From Anaerolinea sp. (lineage in GTDB: Bacteria; Chloroflexota; Anaerolineae; Anaerolineales; Villigracilaceae), in the NCBI GenBank assembly GCA_020719725.1, contig DYPU01000012.1:1-45827 (forward strand): a stretch of 45,827 bases of DNA, read 5' to 3'. How positions within the stretch are numbered: the stretch's first letter is position 1; each line of letters opens with the position of its first letter. Made by a program: the position numbers and the translations under genes. Positions 45,641 through 45,827 of this stretch are shown piece by piece. A model generated the notes under the pieces. That model worked only from the letters and a program-made list of their open reading frames with translations. It had not been told where the DNA came from and did not search any database.

Positions 45641-45827
45641 AGACAAAATTCCTTTTCACCAAATACCAGGTTGATAAACGCTGTGATTATAGCAAAACGC
45701 GCATAAGCGCTCTCAAAGAACGCCATAAGAAATGCGTATGAGTCTATTCTACTCTCAAATTTGCCCCGCAAGTGGCTTTGTTGCATGAATAAATGGAATG
45801 GACGCAGTGCCCCTACCCATAAGGCCT

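Noticed and set aside
45641-45827. Heat-shock operator (CIRCE or CtsR type) upstream of clpC
   Set aside because: I looked for the CIRCE inverted repeat and CtsR-type direct repeat and saw neither; only a TATAAT on the minus strand (45691-45686) without a good -35 is present.

Overview
The window looks like a chromosomal segment from a member of the Chloroflexota, most likely class Anaerolineae. This is inferred from gene content and protein style, not from a database search. The clues are lipoproteins with Thr/Pro/Ala-rich linkers after the lipobox, a Ser/Thr kinase fused to a PQQ-type beta-propeller, zinc-ribbon/FHA proteins, an RpoC with a coiled-coil insertion in the clamp, and a LipM-type octanoyltransferase. 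Coding density is high. Many gene pairs overlap by exactly 4 bp (ATGA). Convergent units are separated by long, perfect bidirectional terminator hairpins. I saw no tRNA, rRNA, CRISPR array, insertion sequence, transposase or phage gene.

Layout. 1-5.1 kb holds a TRAP transporter (small and large permeases on +, Tat-type TakP-like binding protein convergent on -) and an orphan xylose-type sugar-binding lipoprotein, with a 15-bp inverted repeat between them. 5.2-7.7 kb is a three-gene overlapping unit: galactose-mutarotase-like DUF4380 protein, Nudix hydrolase and Gfo/Idh/MocA oxidoreductase. 7.8-16.1 kb carries rpoC, without rpoB beside it and with its own strong promoter and structured leader, then an SH3-domain lipoprotein and gyrA. 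16.2-21.4 kb (minus strand) has an HD hydrolase, a SanA/YdcF-like membrane protein and a phnDCE phosphonate-type transporter whose PhnE is about twice normal size. 21.6-25.5 kb has a DUF4230 protein and, convergent to it, a four-gene overlapping unit: metallophosphoesterase, ParB-like protein, DapA-family aldolase and lipM.

25.6-32.2 kb (plus strand) is the most notable block, a compact signalling cluster. It encodes a Ser/Thr kinase with a C-terminal propeller, a PP2C phosphatase, a J-domain-VWA fusion, a zinc-ribbon/FHA protein, a 79-residue protein, an OmpR-type response regulator and, after a terminator, a NarL-type regulator. Kinase, phosphatase, phosphothreonine reader, chaperone/VWA protein and transcription outputs lie in one direction, with no histidine kinase for either regulator. 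This is the best candidate for an undescribed system.

32.3-40.2 kb (minus strand) encodes an archaeal-like endonuclease IV and then, in transcription order from 40.2 kb downward, a membrane adenylate cyclase, a HET-C/phospholipase-C-like putative metalloenzyme, YqeY, a PgpH-type 7TM-HD c-di-AMP phosphodiesterase, YbeY and DgkA. 40.3-45.6 kb holds a lipoprotein with an NBR1-like Ig domain, a membrane-anchored HExxH metalloprotease and clpC. The last 180 bp carry no gene that I can recognise.
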